In this document: positions 33,891 to 42,764 of the stretch, piece after piece
Position numbering within the stretch: the stretch's first letter is position 1
Layout: each line of letters starts with the position of its first letter
Origin: Hyphomonas sp. 34-62-18
GTDB lineage: Bacteria > Pseudomonadota > Alphaproteobacteria > Caulobacterales > Hyphomonadaceae
NCBI RefSeq assembly: GCF_002282565.1
Contig: NZ_NCJT01000022.1
Coordinates: forward strand, 1-44,754
Direction: 5' to 3'
Length of the DNA stretch: 44,754 nucleotides
Position numbers and translations under genes: made by a program
The notes under the pieces: model-generated
Told to the model about the DNA's origin: nothing
Databases searched by the model: none
Seen by the model: only the letters and a program-made list of their open reading frames with translations

Positions 33891-35299
33891 GCGGTTCCCG
33901 CGCGGGCCTTCAGCTGGCTGAGCAGTTCCTGCGCGAAGGTCGTGAGGGTGTCATCGCGGGCGCCCATGACGAGGATACGGTCGCCCGGCTCAGCCAGTTC
34001 GAGGAGGCGGGCACCGCAGGCAGCGCGGTCGCCCAAGGCTTCCGCATGGCGGCCGAGGGCTTTGATGTCTGCGGCGAGATCCTGGCTGCCGACAGAGCGA
34101 TCCACCGTGCCGCCAAAGTAAGCAGGCTCCGGCATCAGCAGGATGTCTTCGGCGTCCAGATTTTCGGCGAAGCATTCGGCAAACTCGCGGCGCATATTGC
34201 GCAAGGGGCCGAAGCCGTGGGGCTGGAACATCACCAGGACGCGGCCGGGGAACTGGTTTACGGTTCGGAGGGTGGCGGCGATCTTGTCGGGGTTGTGGCC
34301 GAAATCATCGATCACGGTGACGCCGCCTTCGGTGCCGATCACATCGAAGCGGCGGGAGATGCCGGCAAAACTCCCCAGCGCGGCGGCGGCCTCGCCCAGC
34401 CGGATGCCGCAGGCCATCGTCGCGGCAATCGCGGCGAGGGCGTTTGAGGCGTTGTGGCGGCCGGGCGTTTTTAGGCGAATGTCAGCCTCGGTATGTGATT
34501 TCCGGTCGTATACGGAGAAATTTATACCATCTGCCCCCGGAAAGATCCGGCTTGCGCACAGCTGCGCGTCGGGGTTGCTGAGGCTGTAGGTGATCGCGTC
34601 TGGAAAGCTTGCCGCCAGCCGCGCGGTTTCGTCATTGTCGAGGTTCAGCACCACCGTTTCGGCGCGGGAAGCGAAGCCGCCGAAGAGGGCGCGCAGTTCG
34701 TCCATCGACTTGTGGTCGAGCGAGATATTGGAGATGACAGCGACGCGCGGAGTGTAGCCGGCGATAGAGCCGTCGCTTTCGTCCACTTCGGAGACGAAGA
34801 TGCCGCTGGTGCCGACGAGGGAGCTGGCGAAGAGGGCGTCCGGCGTCTGGAAATTCTTCATCACGGCGCCGTTCATCACGGTCGGGCTTTTGCCCGTCGC
34901 GTGAAGTATCCAGGCGATCATGCCGGTGGTGGTGGATTTCCCGCTTGTGCCCGCGACGCCGATGGCCGTGGGCGCGGCGTTGAAGAGGGCCGAGAGCATC
35001 TGCGCCCGGCTCATCCGCTTGGCGCCGACGCGCAGGGCGGCGGCGATATCGGGCACGGTGTCTTCCACCGCCGCAGAGGCCACGACGACCTGCTCGGCGC
35101 TGGTCACGCCGCTGCCATCCTGCGGGTAAAGCCTGATGCCGCGCGAGCGCAGGTACTCAAACTTCGCAGGCGTGCGCCCCTGATCGAGCGAGCGATCCGA
35201 CCCCTCGATGATATGGCCCTGATCGAGCAGGATCAGCGCCAGCGGCAACATGCCGGAGCCGCCAATGCCGCAGAAGAAATAGCGATTCTTTTCGGTCAT
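33887..35299 (-). CDS. Mur ligase family protein, Mpl-like (UDP-N-acetylmuramate:tripeptide ligase)
   Basis: 470 residues. The N-terminal Rossmann part has FCGIGGSGM (as in MurC/Mpl). The ATP-binding loop is GTSGKSTTTG (usually GTHGKTTT). Further blocks are SEVDESDGSI, ISNISLDHK, GRHNASNALAA and VIDDFGHNP, and the ATP region MFQPHGFGP. This is the ligase that attaches amino acid or peptide to UDP-MurNAc: MurC adds L-alanine, Mpl reuses tripeptide. Mpl fits better because an LD-carboxypeptidase lies nearby (36410) and no mur cluster is present, but MurC-type activity is not excluded. ATG start at 35299. Confidence 0.85.
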   Translation of the reverse strand: MTEKNRYFFCGIGGSGMLPLALILLDQGHIIEGSDRSLDQGRTPAKFEYLRSRGIRLYPQDGSGVTSAEQVVVASAAVEDTVPDIAAALRVGAKRMSRAQMLSALFNAAPTAIGVAGTSGKSTTTGMIAWILHATGKSPTVMNGAVMKNFQTPDALFASSLVGTSGIFVSEVDESDGSIAGYTPRVAVISNISLDHKSMDELRALFGGFASRAETVVLNLDNDETARLAASFPDAITYSLSNPDAQLCASRIFPGADGINFSVYDRKSHTEADIRLKTPGRHNASNALAAIAATMACGIRLGEAAAALGSFAGISRRFDVIGTEGGVTVIDDFGHNPDKIAATLRTVNQFPGRVLVMFQPHGFGPLRNMRREFAECFAENLDAEDILLMPEPAYFGGTVDRSVGSQDLAADIKALGRHAEALGDRAACGARLLELAEPGDRILVMGARDDTLTTFAQELLSQLKARAGTA

Positions 35300-35353
35300 G
35301 GTGCCAGTCTATAGCACCGGAAAACTGGCGGCATCAGGGCGTATCTGCGGCGC

Positions 35354-36310
35354 TTATCTTGCGCAGTTGCGCATGACGGTCACGGTGCCGCCCATGCTGT
35401 GGCATTCGCCGACCGTTCTGGCGCTGATATAGGCGCCGCCTTGCGGCGGGGCGGAAACCGGGCCCTCAAACCAGGTGCGGATGTTGGTTTCCATCTTCAA
35501 CAGCTCACTCTTTTCGAGCGGCCCTGTGACCCAGGTGGCTTTCTGGATCATGCCGATATTTTCGTAGATCGCGACCTTGCCGGCCTGAAAGCGCGCGTCG
35601 TCGTTGGAGGCAGACCGGTTGAAGATCAGCAGCACATCGCGAATATCTCTCGGTTCGTTGGACGCCGCAGCAAGGCGGACGGCCTCGTCCCATTTTCTTT
35701 CCTGAACCAGGCGTTCGAGTTCTGGAATGGGCGTTGCGACCGGCAGGGCGGCGGGCGGCGGTGGGGGCGCTGCCGCCAATTGCTGCTCTCGCGAAGGCGC
35801 TTCGATTTCGTTTCCAGCGAAGTCCACGAAAAACTTCTCATTGTCTCTTTTGAACTCGATCCATTCGTCGCGCACGGCGACTTGCGAGCTTCCACAGGGG
35901 ATGATCTGCCGCCCTTCTCCGTTGAAGCCGCATATCTTGCCGTCAAAACCGCCCGTGAAGACGCCCTTGTTCTCCCATATTTCCCAGTATTTCGGCGGCG
36001 TGATTTCCACCCCGTCGCGATCGACCAGCCCAAGCCGCTTGTAAATTCCGCCCAAATCCTCTCGCGTGATGATCAGGCCATGGGCGCCACTCTTCGGATG
36101 CCGATCCGTCGCGAATTGCGCATGCGAATACTTGGCCGGAACTGTCACCTCGCCCTTCGCGTTACGCACGCCCCACTTGCCGTTCTCCTCGAACGGCGTC
36201 GCGCAAGGCGCTTGCGAACTACAGGGCATATATGCCTGCTCGGCGGAGGCGGGCAGGGCGCCGAGGCCGCAGGCTGCCATCAGCAGGAATCCGGTGATAA
36301 GGCGTTTCAT
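35354..36310 (-). CDS. Exported protein with WG-repeat-like segments
   Basis: 318 residues from ATG 36310 (an in-frame ATG at 36325 is weaker). A signal peptide ends near ASA (about residue 23). Residues 35-160 contain several WG-like beta segments, such as ENGKWGVRNAKGEVTVPAKY, GLVDRDGVEITPPKYW and GFNGEGRQIIPCG. A Pro-rich linker (APPPPPAALPVA, about 180-191) and a helical C-terminal domain follow. WG-repeat proteins are often envelope proteins of unknown role. The function cannot be told from the sequence. It is divergent from ldcA with a 99-bp gap. Confidence 0.7.
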   Translation of the reverse strand: MKRLITGFLLMAACGLGALPASAEQAYMPCSSQAPCATPFEENGKWGVRNAKGEVTVPAKYSHAQFATDRHPKSGAHGLIITREDLGGIYKRLGLVDRDGVEITPPKYWEIWENKGVFTGGFDGKICGFNGEGRQIIPCGSSQVAVRDEWIEFKRDNEKFFVDFAGNEIEAPSREQQLAAAPPPPPAALPVATPIPELERLVQERKWDEAVRLAAASNEPRDIRDVLLIFNRSASNDDARFQAGKVAIYENIGMIQKATWVTGPLEKSELLKMETNIRTWFEGPVSAPPQGGAYISARTVGECHSMGGTVTVMRNCAR

Positions 36311-36409
36311 GACGCTTGCTCCCAAGAAGACCCGGCAGGTAAGCCTTTCTACTGAAAATCAGCCATGCATCTCTATCCCCTGTATAGGGGGAATACCCGG
36401 GAGACAAAC

Positions 36410-37249
36410 ATGAACGACGATAAGACGCGCATTGGCATCGTCGCGCCCGGTCGCGCTTTGGACCACTCAATTGCTGATCGTGTGACCGCGCTTGCTGGCA
36501 GCACCACAGAGCTCATCTTTCACCCACAATGCTTCCTGCGCGATGGGCATTTCGCCGGGCCGGATGCGGCGCGCGCAGACGCCTTCGTCCAGTTTGCCAA
36601 TGACCCCAGCCTAGATGCGGTCTGGTTCGCGCGCGGTGGGTATGGGGCTTGCCGGTTGCTTGACACGGCATTTGAGCGGCTGGGCGAGGCGGCGCGGCGC
36701 AAGACGTATCTGGGGTATAGCGACACCGGGTTCCTGCTGGCGCGGCTGGCGCGGGAGGGGATTGGCCGGGTGGCGCATGGGCCGATGCCGGCGGATATTC
36801 TGCGGGAGGGCGGCGAGGCCGCCGTGCGCCGGGCGATCGGGTTTCTGAGCGGCGCGGATGGCGAGGCGGGCGTTGAGCCCTCCACGCGCGCGTCCGGAAA
36901 GTACGCAGCATATAATATCAGTGTACTGGCGAGTCTGATCGGCACGGTGCATGCGCCGAACCTTTCCGGCGCTACGCTGCTGATCGAGGATGTGGGCGAA
37001 TATCATTACCGGCTGGACCGGCTGATGTTCACGCTGACCTCCAGCGAGACGGTGCGCGCGGCGGCGGGCATCCGGCTTGGCCGGTGTGGCCCGATTCCGG
37101 TGAACGATGTCGATTTCGGGAAGAGTGAGGAGGAGATTGCGCAGCATTGGTGCGCGCGCAATGGCATCACCTATCTTGGCCGAGCGGACATCGGCCATGA
37201 TGTGGCGAACAAGATTGTGGTGTTCGGGGCGCGGGGCGCGGAGGCATAA
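36410..37249 (+). CDS. ldcA: LD-carboxypeptidase, peptidase family S66
   Basis: 279 residues from ATG 36410, with GGGAGA upstream (an earlier in-frame ATG at 36365 would add a poor N-terminus). S66 features: ARGGYGACRLL near residues 74-84, the nucleophile in LGYSD (Ser104), the acidic residue in LIEDVGE (Glu193 or Glu197) and His263 in DIGHDVANK, so the Ser-Glu-His triad is complete. The family removes the terminal D-alanine from muropeptide tetrapeptides in the cytoplasm, yielding the tripeptide that Mpl re-ligates. Together with the Mpl-like gene this suggests peptidoglycan recycling. Confidence 0.92.
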   Translation: MNDDKTRIGIVAPGRALDHSIADRVTALAGSTTELIFHPQCFLRDGHFAGPDAARADAFVQFANDPSLDAVWFARGGYGACRLLDTAFERLGEAARRKTYLGYSDTGFLLARLAREGIGRVAHGPMPADILREGGEAAVRRAIGFLSGADGEAGVEPSTRASGKYAAYNISVLASLIGTVHAPNLSGATLLIEDVGEYHYRLDRLMFTLTSSETVRAAAGIRLGRCGPIPVNDVDFGKSEEEIAQHWCARNGITYLGRADIGHDVANKIVVFGARGAEA

Positions 37250-37282
37250 AAAAGGCGGGCATCGAGCCCGCCTTTTTGTTTG
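37248..37282. terminator. Bidirectional rho-independent terminator
   Basis: GGCGGGC (37254-37260), loop ATCGA, GCCCGCC (37266-37272), then TTTTTGTTT on the plus strand and a run of A before the stem. It serves convergent ldcA and pntB. Confidence 0.9.
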
Positions 37283-37299
37283 AATATGAATGCGGCAGT

Positions 37300-38718
37300 C
37301 TAGAGCGCCTTCACGATATCTTCGACCATCTTCTTGGCGTCGGCCAGGAGCATCATCGTGTTGTCGTTGAAGAACAGCTCGTTCTCGATGCCGGCATAGC
37401 CTGAGCCCATCGAGCGCTTGATGAACAGCACTGTGCGGGCGTTTTCAACGTCGAGGATGGGCATGCCATAGATCGGCGAGGTCTTGTCCGTCTTGGCGGC
37501 GGGGTTCGTCACGTCGTTGGCGCCGATGACGAAAGCCACATCCGAGGCGGAGAATTCCGAGTTGATGTCTTCAAGTTCGAAAACCTCATCATACGGAACC
37601 TGCGCTTCGGCGAGGAGAACGTTCATGTGACCCGGCATCCGGCCCGCGACGGGGTGGATGGCGTATTTCACTTCGACGCCTTCTTCCTTCAGCTTCTCAG
37701 CCATCTCTTTCAGCGCGTGCTGCGCCTGGGCGACCGCCATACCATAGCCTGGCACGATGATGACTTTCGACGCGTTCTTCATGATGAAGGCCGCATCATC
37801 CGCCGAGCCGCGCTTGTAGGGCCGGTCTACTTTGGCGCCGCCCGCGGCAGCGGCCGCATCATCGCCGCCAAAGCCGCCGAGGATAACCGAGATGAAGGAG
37901 CGATTCATGCCCTTACACATGATGTAGGAGAGGATCGCGCCGGAGGAGCCGACAAGGGCGCCGGTGATGATGAGCGCGAAGTTGCCGAGCGTGAAGCCGA
38001 GAGCGGCCGCAGCCCAGCCGGAATAGGAGTTCAGCATCGAGACGACGACGGGCATGTCTGCCCCGCCGATCGGGATGATGAGCGTGATGCCAAGCACCAG
38101 CGCCAGAACTGTCAGGCCCCAGAAGGCCCAGTGGGCGGAGCCGCCAGACTGAATGAGGATCACCAGCAGCGCGACAATGCCGACGCCGAGGGCGATGTTC
38201 AGCAGGTGTCGGGCGGGCAGCAGGATCGGCGCGCCGCTCATATTGCCGTTGAGCTTGGCAAAGGCGATGACCGAACCGGTGAAGGTGAGCGCGCCGATGG
38301 CCGAGCCCAGGCCGAGCTCGATCAGCGAGACAGCGTTGATGCCGGTGACGCCGAGGATACCGAAGCTGCCCGGCGCATAGAGCGCGGCCGAGGCCACGAG
38401 CACGGCAGCCAGACCAACCAGCGAGTGGAAGGCGGCGACGAGCTGCGGCATGTCCGTCATCGGAATTTTGCGCGCGATGATGGCGCCGATGGTGCCGCCG
38501 ACGGCGACAGCGCCGATCATCAGACCCCAGGTGGCTGCGTCCAGCGTATCCCAGAGGAGCGCAATGGTGGTGGCCACGGCAATCGCCATGCCGATCATGC
38601 CATTGCGGTTACCCTTCTGGCTGGTGGCCGGACTGGAGAGGCCGCGCAGGGCGAGAATGAAGAGGATGCCCGAGACGAGATAGAGCAGGGGCGCCCAGGT
38701 CGAGTTGAACTGTTCCAA
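37300..38718 (-). CDS. pntB: Proton-translocating NAD(P) transhydrogenase beta subunit
   Basis: 472 residues, last gene of a three-gene operon. The N-terminal half (about 1-270) is membrane-spanning, with PMTDMPQLVAAFHSLVGLAAV and GSVIAFAKLNG typical of PntB. The C-terminal NADP(H)-binding domain III has VIIVPGYGMAVAQAQHA, IHPVAGRMPGHMNVLLAEA and IGANDVTNPAA. It carries the NADP site and half of the proton channel and couples hydride transfer from NADH to NADP+ with proton influx. Starts 2 bp after the upstream gene's stop. Confidence 0.97.
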   Translation of the reverse strand: MEQFNSTWAPLLYLVSGILFILALRGLSSPATSQKGNRNGMIGMAIAVATTIALLWDTLDAATWGLMIGAVAVGGTIGAIIARKIPMTDMPQLVAAFHSLVGLAAVLVASAALYAPGSFGILGVTGINAVSLIELGLGSAIGALTFTGSVIAFAKLNGNMSGAPILLPARHLLNIALGVGIVALLVILIQSGGSAHWAFWGLTVLALVLGITLIIPIGGADMPVVVSMLNSYSGWAAAALGFTLGNFALIITGALVGSSGAILSYIMCKGMNRSFISVILGGFGGDDAAAAAGGAKVDRPYKRGSADDAAFIMKNASKVIIVPGYGMAVAQAQHALKEMAEKLKEEGVEVKYAIHPVAGRMPGHMNVLLAEAQVPYDEVFELEDINSEFSASDVAFVIGANDVTNPAAKTDKTSPIYGMPILDVENARTVLFIKRSMGSGYAGIENELFFNDNTMMLLADAKKMVEDIVKAL

Positions 38719-38720
38719 GA

Positions 38721-39092
38721 CTACTGCCCCTTCTTCTTATACATGGCGAGCATGCGCCGGGTGACCAGGAAGCCGCCGAAGATGTTGACGCTGGCAAGGG
38801 CCACGGCGATGGCGCCGAGGATCTTGGCGATCCAGCCTTCAGACGAAAGCCCCGCCGCCGCCGCGGCAAACAGCGCACCGACGACGATCACGGATGAAAT
38901 GGCGTTCGTCACAGCCATCAGGGGTGTGTGCAGCGCAGGCGTCACCGACCAGACGACATAGTAGCCGACAAAGCAGGCGAGCGCGAAAATCGCGGCCAGG
39001 AACACGGTGGAGTTGATGCCGCCCGCATCGGCGAAGGCCGGGAGCGCGAAAGCGGCAAGGGCGAGGGAGCTGGCAAGAGCGCGTTTCATCAC
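38721..39092 (-). CDS. pntAB: NAD(P) transhydrogenase alpha subunit part 2
   Basis: 123 residues. It corresponds to the membrane part of the alpha subunit (helices [18 protein letters not shown], then [25 protein letters not shown], then the segment ending [15 protein letters not shown]). An odd feature is the N-terminus, [24 protein letters not shown], which reads like a cleavable signal peptide with AFA before the mature part; split alpha subunits usually begin without one. It overlaps the preceding gene by 4 bases (ATGA). A second ATG at 39089 is possible. Confidence 0.94.
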   Translation of the reverse strand: MMKRALASSLALAAFALPAFADAGGINSTVFLAAIFALACFVGYYVVWSVTPALHTPLMAVTNAISSVIVVGALFAAAAAGLSSEGWIAKILGAIAVALASVNIFGGFLVTRRMLAMYKKKGQ

Positions 39093-40216
39093 TTCAGCCT
39101 TTCGCTAACGGTTGCGCCGTTCCGGGTGAGCAGCATGGCGACGACGACCTCATCCTCGGTGTCGAGGTTGAGAGCGCCGCTTTCGGCTGTGATCAGCGGA
39201 ATGAAGGCGAGAAGGTTTTTCGCATAGAGGGACGAGGCGTCAGCCGGCAGGCGGCCGGGCAGGTTTGAGAAACCGGCCACTTTCACGCCGCCCACATCAA
39301 CAATCTCATCAGCTTTGGAGAGCGGGCAGTTGCCCCCCTGGCTGACGGCCATGTCGACGATCACCGAACCGGGCTTCATGCTTTTCACCATCTCTTCGGT
39401 GATCAGCACGGGCGCGGGGCGGCCGGGGATCAGGGCGGTGGTGATGACGATGTCCTGCTTGGCAATGTGGCTGGCGGTAAGGGCAGCTTGCTTTGCCTGG
39501 TATTCCTTCGACATTTCCTTGGCGTAGCCGCCGGAGGTTTCAGCGGCTTTGAACTCCTCATCCTCAACCGCGATGAACTTCGCGCCGAGCGAGGCGACCT
39601 GTTCCTTGGCGGCGGGGCGGACATCGTTCGCCGTCACGACGGCGCCGAGGCGGCGAGCGGTGGCGATGGCCTGGAGGCCGGCAACGCCGGCGCCCATGAT
39701 GAAGACCTTCGCCGGGGCGACCGTTCCGGCCGCCGTCATCATCATCGGCATGGCGCGGCCATAGATCTGCGCCCCTTCGATAACGGCGCGGTAGCCTGCC
39801 AGGTTTGACTGGGACGAGAGCGCGTCCATCGACTGGGCGCGCGTGATTCGGGGCGTGAATTCCATCGAGAGCGCCGCGATCTTCTTCGCGTTCAGCGCCG
39901 CGAGTTCCTCGGCCGGATAGGCGTAGGGCTCCATCAGCGCGATCAGCGCCGCGCCATCGGGCAGGGCTGCGATCTCGTCTTTCTCCGGGCGGCGGACCTT
40001 GAAAACAATGTCCGCGCCATTCGCCGCCTCAGCTGCCGAGCCAGCAATGCTGGCGCCTGCTTCTGTAAAGGCCGCGTCCAGGAAACCTGCGACGGTTCCT
40101 GCTCCTCCCTCGACCGTGACCGTGTGGCCCAGACCAATTAGCTTCTTGACTGTCTCCGGAGTTGCCGCCACGCGGGTTTCGCCGGGTCGCCGTTCTTTGA
40201 GCACTGATATCTTCAT
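39089..40216 (-). CDS. pntAA: NAD(P) transhydrogenase alpha subunit part 1
   Basis: 375 residues from ATG 40216 ([17 protein letters not shown]); an upstream TTG at 40252 is in frame. This is the NAD(H)-binding domain [15 protein letters not shown] near the N-terminus, [14 protein letters not shown] in the middle, and the dinucleotide fold [23 protein letters not shown] near residue 165. It docks on the membrane subunits and passes hydride to the PntB NADP domain. First gene of the pntAA-pntAB-pntB operon. The upstream region to the SDR gene is only about 60 bp and divergent. Confidence 0.97.
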   Translation of the reverse strand: MKISVLKERRPGETRVAATPETVKKLIGLGHTVTVEGGAGTVAGFLDAAFTEAGASIAGSAAEAANGADIVFKVRRPEKDEIAALPDGAALIALMEPYAYPAEELAALNAKKIAALSMEFTPRITRAQSMDALSSQSNLAGYRAVIEGAQIYGRAMPMMMTAAGTVAPAKVFIMGAGVAGLQAIATARRLGAVVTANDVRPAAKEQVASLGAKFIAVEDEEFKAAETSGGYAKEMSKEYQAKQAALTASHIAKQDIVITTALIPGRPAPVLITEEMVKSMKPGSVIVDMAVSQGGNCPLSKADEIVDVGGVKVAGFSNLPGRLPADASSLYAKNLLAFIPLITAESGALNLDTEDEVVVAMLLTRNGATVSERLK

Positions 40217-40275
40217 GGGGACTTGGATTAGGTTAAATGTTGCGCCGTGCAATAGTTATTTTGGGGATTTAGGGC

Positions 40276-40944
40276 ATGAGTTTGTTTAGTCTAGCTAATC
40301 GAGTGGCTCTGGTTACCGGTGCGTCAAGCGGTCTGGGGCGCCATTTCGCGCATGTTCTGTCTGATGCGGGGGCAACGGTTGTCCTTGCGGCACGCCGGAT
40401 GGACCGGCTGGAAGAGGTGGCCGCCGCCATCAACCGCAAGGGCGGCAATGCGTTCTCCGTGGCCATGGACGTGACCGATGATGGCAGCATCGTCGCCGCT
40501 TTTGACTCGATCAAGGAGGCAATTGGCCGGCCGGCAGACATCATCGTCAATAACTCCGGCATGTCCCGCGAAGGCTGGTTCCGCGACATGAGCGAGGAGG
40601 ACTGGAACGCGGTGATCGACACCAACCTCACAGGCGTCTGGCGCGTGGCCAAGCATGGCGCGAACGCCATGGTGGCTGCCAAGGCGAAGGGTTCGATCAT
40701 CAACATCGCCTCGATCACCGGCCTCCACCCGCAAGCGATGACGACGGCGTATTGCGTCTCCAAGGCCGGCGTCGATCACATGACCCGCCAGATGGCGCTG
40801 GAAATGGCCCGCTATGGCGTGCGCGTGAACGCGATCGCGCCGGGCTATTTCAAGACCGAGATCAATGACGAGTTCCTCGACAGCGAGCAGGGCCTGCAGA
40901 TGATCCGCCGGATCGCCATGCGCCGCATCGGCGACATCGAATAG
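40276..40944 (+). pseudogene. Short-chain dehydrogenase gene, C-terminally truncated
   Basis: 222 residues where the family has about 250. The N-terminus is normal: TGASSGLG (residues 14-21), NNSG, a Ser in INIASITG, YCVSK, and the segment NAIAPGYFKTEIN. It stops at MRRIGDIE, just where SDRs continue with the substrate-loop end and the strand pair ending in a DGG-type motif, so about 25-30 residues are missing. No remnant of that end is seen in the next 200 bases. It may be a deletion or insertion scar; the catalytic triad is present, so some activity cannot be excluded. The spacer to the next gene (40945-41160) shows no clear gene. Confidence 0.72.
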
Positions 40945-41160
40945 TCTTTGATTGATCGTGGCCAGATGTGACACTGGGCGGATGATCCTTTATCGAAGGT
41001 TCGTCCCCCCGGAGTTTTCACCGCAAATGTCTGAGGCTACATACGGCGGCAAGCCGGTTGCCACCGTATTTCTTATGCCGGCGGCGGGATTAAAAGATCT
41101 GTCAAGCAGAGGCTGGGCGGGATTACTGCATGTCACTCGATCTTGAAGAGGAAGAGATTC

Positions 41161-41460
41161 GTGTCAGCCAATTCGCCAAAGTGCAGAAAGCCAACGCAGG
41201 ATAGTGAGGTATCTGCCAATCTTCTTGGCATGCTGCGCACAGCCTCCATCAATGGTACAGACTTGCTATTGAATGCGGTGTCTGCGGGAGAGCTCGCTGA
41301 CCAGATCGAGGCGCTCAGCCAGGAGGCCAACATAATGAGGGCCAGGTCGCGCAGCCTTGTTGCACAGCTCAGTTACCTGCAGCAGCAGTTCGATGAACTG
41401 TTGGAGATGTATGACCAGTTGAAGGCTCTCTTCGTCCTTGGCAGGGACGATGGTGAGTGA
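41161..41460 (+). CDS. Small coiled-coil protein of unknown function
   Basis: 99 residues from a GTG at 41161 with AGAGGAAGAG upstream; a TTG at 41143 would add six. No family is recognised. The C-terminal half (about residues 50-95) has a heptad-like pattern, with ELADQIEALSQEANIMRA and SYLQQQFDELLEMYDQL, suggesting a coiled coil; there is no signal or membrane helix. The upstream ATG at 41130 opens a different frame of 24 codons overlapping this start, ending at 41204. The gene sits between the truncated SDR and ompW in a stretch with less regular gene order. Confidence 0.55.
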   Translation: MSANSPKCRKPTQDSEVSANLLGMLRTASINGTDLLLNAVSAGELADQIEALSQEANIMRARSRSLVAQLSYLQQQFDELLEMYDQLKALFVLGRDDGE

Positions 41461-41524
41461 AACCCCATGACCCTTGAGGGCTTTACTCCAGCTGGACGGA
41501 TAACCCGTTCAAGTCCCTTAGCGT

Positions 41525-41562
41525 CAAAGAGGCGCGGCAATAACAGAACTGCCGCGCCCCAA
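41525..41562 (-). terminator. Putative terminator of ompW
   Basis: GGCGCGGCA (41531-41539) and TGCCGCGCC (41550-41558) form a 9-bp stem with a 10-base loop. On the minus strand it follows the ompW stop by about 20 bases and is followed by TCTTTG, a weak T-run. Confidence 0.5.
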
Positions 41563-41577
41563 TGTTCCGGTCGATGA

Positions 41578-42264
41578 TCAGAACCGGTAGGTAAGACCGG
41601 CGCTGATGACCCAGGGATCGAGTTCATGTTCGGTTTGCAGGGCAATGGCGGAGCCTGCCCGGAAAGTGGCCGTGGTGTCGATGAAGTAGCGCTTTGCATC
41701 AAAGGAAAGACCGAGGCCGTTGTCATTGAGCGGCACATCGACACCGGCCTGCAGCGCAAAGCCGAGTTCGTCAGACAGATCTGCATCGGTTGCGCCAAGG
41801 GCTGCAGCGTCCACGCCGACTTCCTCATTGAAAATAAAGAAATAGGCAGGGCCCGCGCCGACATAAGGTTTGAAACGATCGAAACCGGTGAAATGATACT
41901 TTGCCGTGACCGTCGCAGGCAGGATGATAATGTCATCGATCAGCGATGCGCCCGCAAGCGCGCCTTCGCCGTCAACCTCGTGTGGGGTTACGCAGCAGAT
42001 CGTCTCTACAGAGAAGTTCGGTGAAAAGAAGTATTCTGCAGCAATTGTCGGAATGTAAGAATTGTCGGCACTTGTCTGCGCGCCCGCGGGAAGCCCGATC
42101 AGGTCTGCATTTACCTCGGTGATGGCTGCGTCCGGCTGCACTGTGGTCAGAAAAGCCTTAATCTGAAAAAGGCCTTCGGACTCCTGTGCTGAAGCCGGGC
42201 TCGCCAGCAGGGCAAAAGGCAGGATGGCTGCGGCGGCCAAACAATGCGTCTTCAAATGTGTCAT
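41578..42264 (-). CDS. ompW: OmpW family outer-membrane protein
   Basis: 228 residues from ATG 42264, preceded by AAAGGAGCTCACA (an in-frame start at 42288 is less likely). A signal peptide ends at SPASAQ, about residue 26. The mature part is an 8-strand barrel of the OmpW type: GLFQIKAFLTTVQPDAA near the N-terminus, YFFSPNFSVETICC, LPATVTAKYHF, FKPYVGAGPAYFF, ending LTYRF with the terminal aromatic. OmpW proteins form small hydrophobic channels in the outer membrane. Flanked by a 500-bp spacer upstream (42265-42764) in which I see no gene. Confidence 0.92.
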   Translation of the reverse strand: MTHLKTHCLAAAAILPFALLASPASAQESEGLFQIKAFLTTVQPDAAITEVNADLIGLPAGAQTSADNSYIPTIAAEYFFSPNFSVETICCVTPHEVDGEGALAGASLIDDIIILPATVTAKYHFTGFDRFKPYVGAGPAYFFIFNEEVGVDAAALGATDADLSDELGFALQAGVDVPLNDNGLGLSFDAKRYFIDTTATFRAGSAIALQTEHELDPWVISAGLTYRF

Positions 42265-42764
42265 TGTGAGCTCCTTTGGGAATGACATCTTCGGTGGATC
42301 AATAGGTCCCGGCTGGATGGCCGGCCATTCCTCCGTATACCGCGTAGATGGAGATCAGTGATCTGGGTCCGCATAGGCCGGGAGGCTATCCCTGAAGCGT
42401 AGGCCGGGCGGCCGATAGCTATTCTGCGATCACAAAGCCGCGGTAGCCTGTGTTCCTGCGCCCAGAAGCCGTATATTCGTGAGTTCCCGAGGGGCAGATT
42501 CATTGGTGTGGACTTTGAGCGCCTTGTATATGTTTCACCGAGTTGTGAGCGAAGTATTGCCCATGCCACATCAGGCCTTTTGCGGCCAAGGGCGCGGCAC
42601 TGGAAAGCTCTCGGCTCCAGAATGCGCGTCCCTCCGGTACATTCCGTATACAGGGAAAGATCGTGATGGTGCAGGCTCGGACAGCCGCCGCGTCTATGAC
42701 GGTGGCGTCAGGGGCTGCAAAGGTTCAGAACCTTTCCAACAACAGGCCAAGACGGGGAAACAAA

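Noticed and set aside
37627..38961. Plus-strand frame of 444 codons over pntB/pntAB
   Set aside because: Antisense to conserved transhydrogenase genes, highly charged and domain-free.
40306..40327. ACCGGT core at the start of the truncated SDR gene
   Set aside because: It encodes the conserved LVTGAS motif, and the outer C of GNNACCGGTNNC is absent.
40952..41146. 64-codon frame after the truncated SDR
   Set aside because: TTG start with no ribosome-binding site, no similarity to the missing SDR end, and overlap with the next gene.
42265..42764. Short open frames in the 500-bp spacer after ompW
   Set aside because: No ribosome-binding site, no domain, and poor codon use; I see only a few weak palindromes such as GTATAC words.
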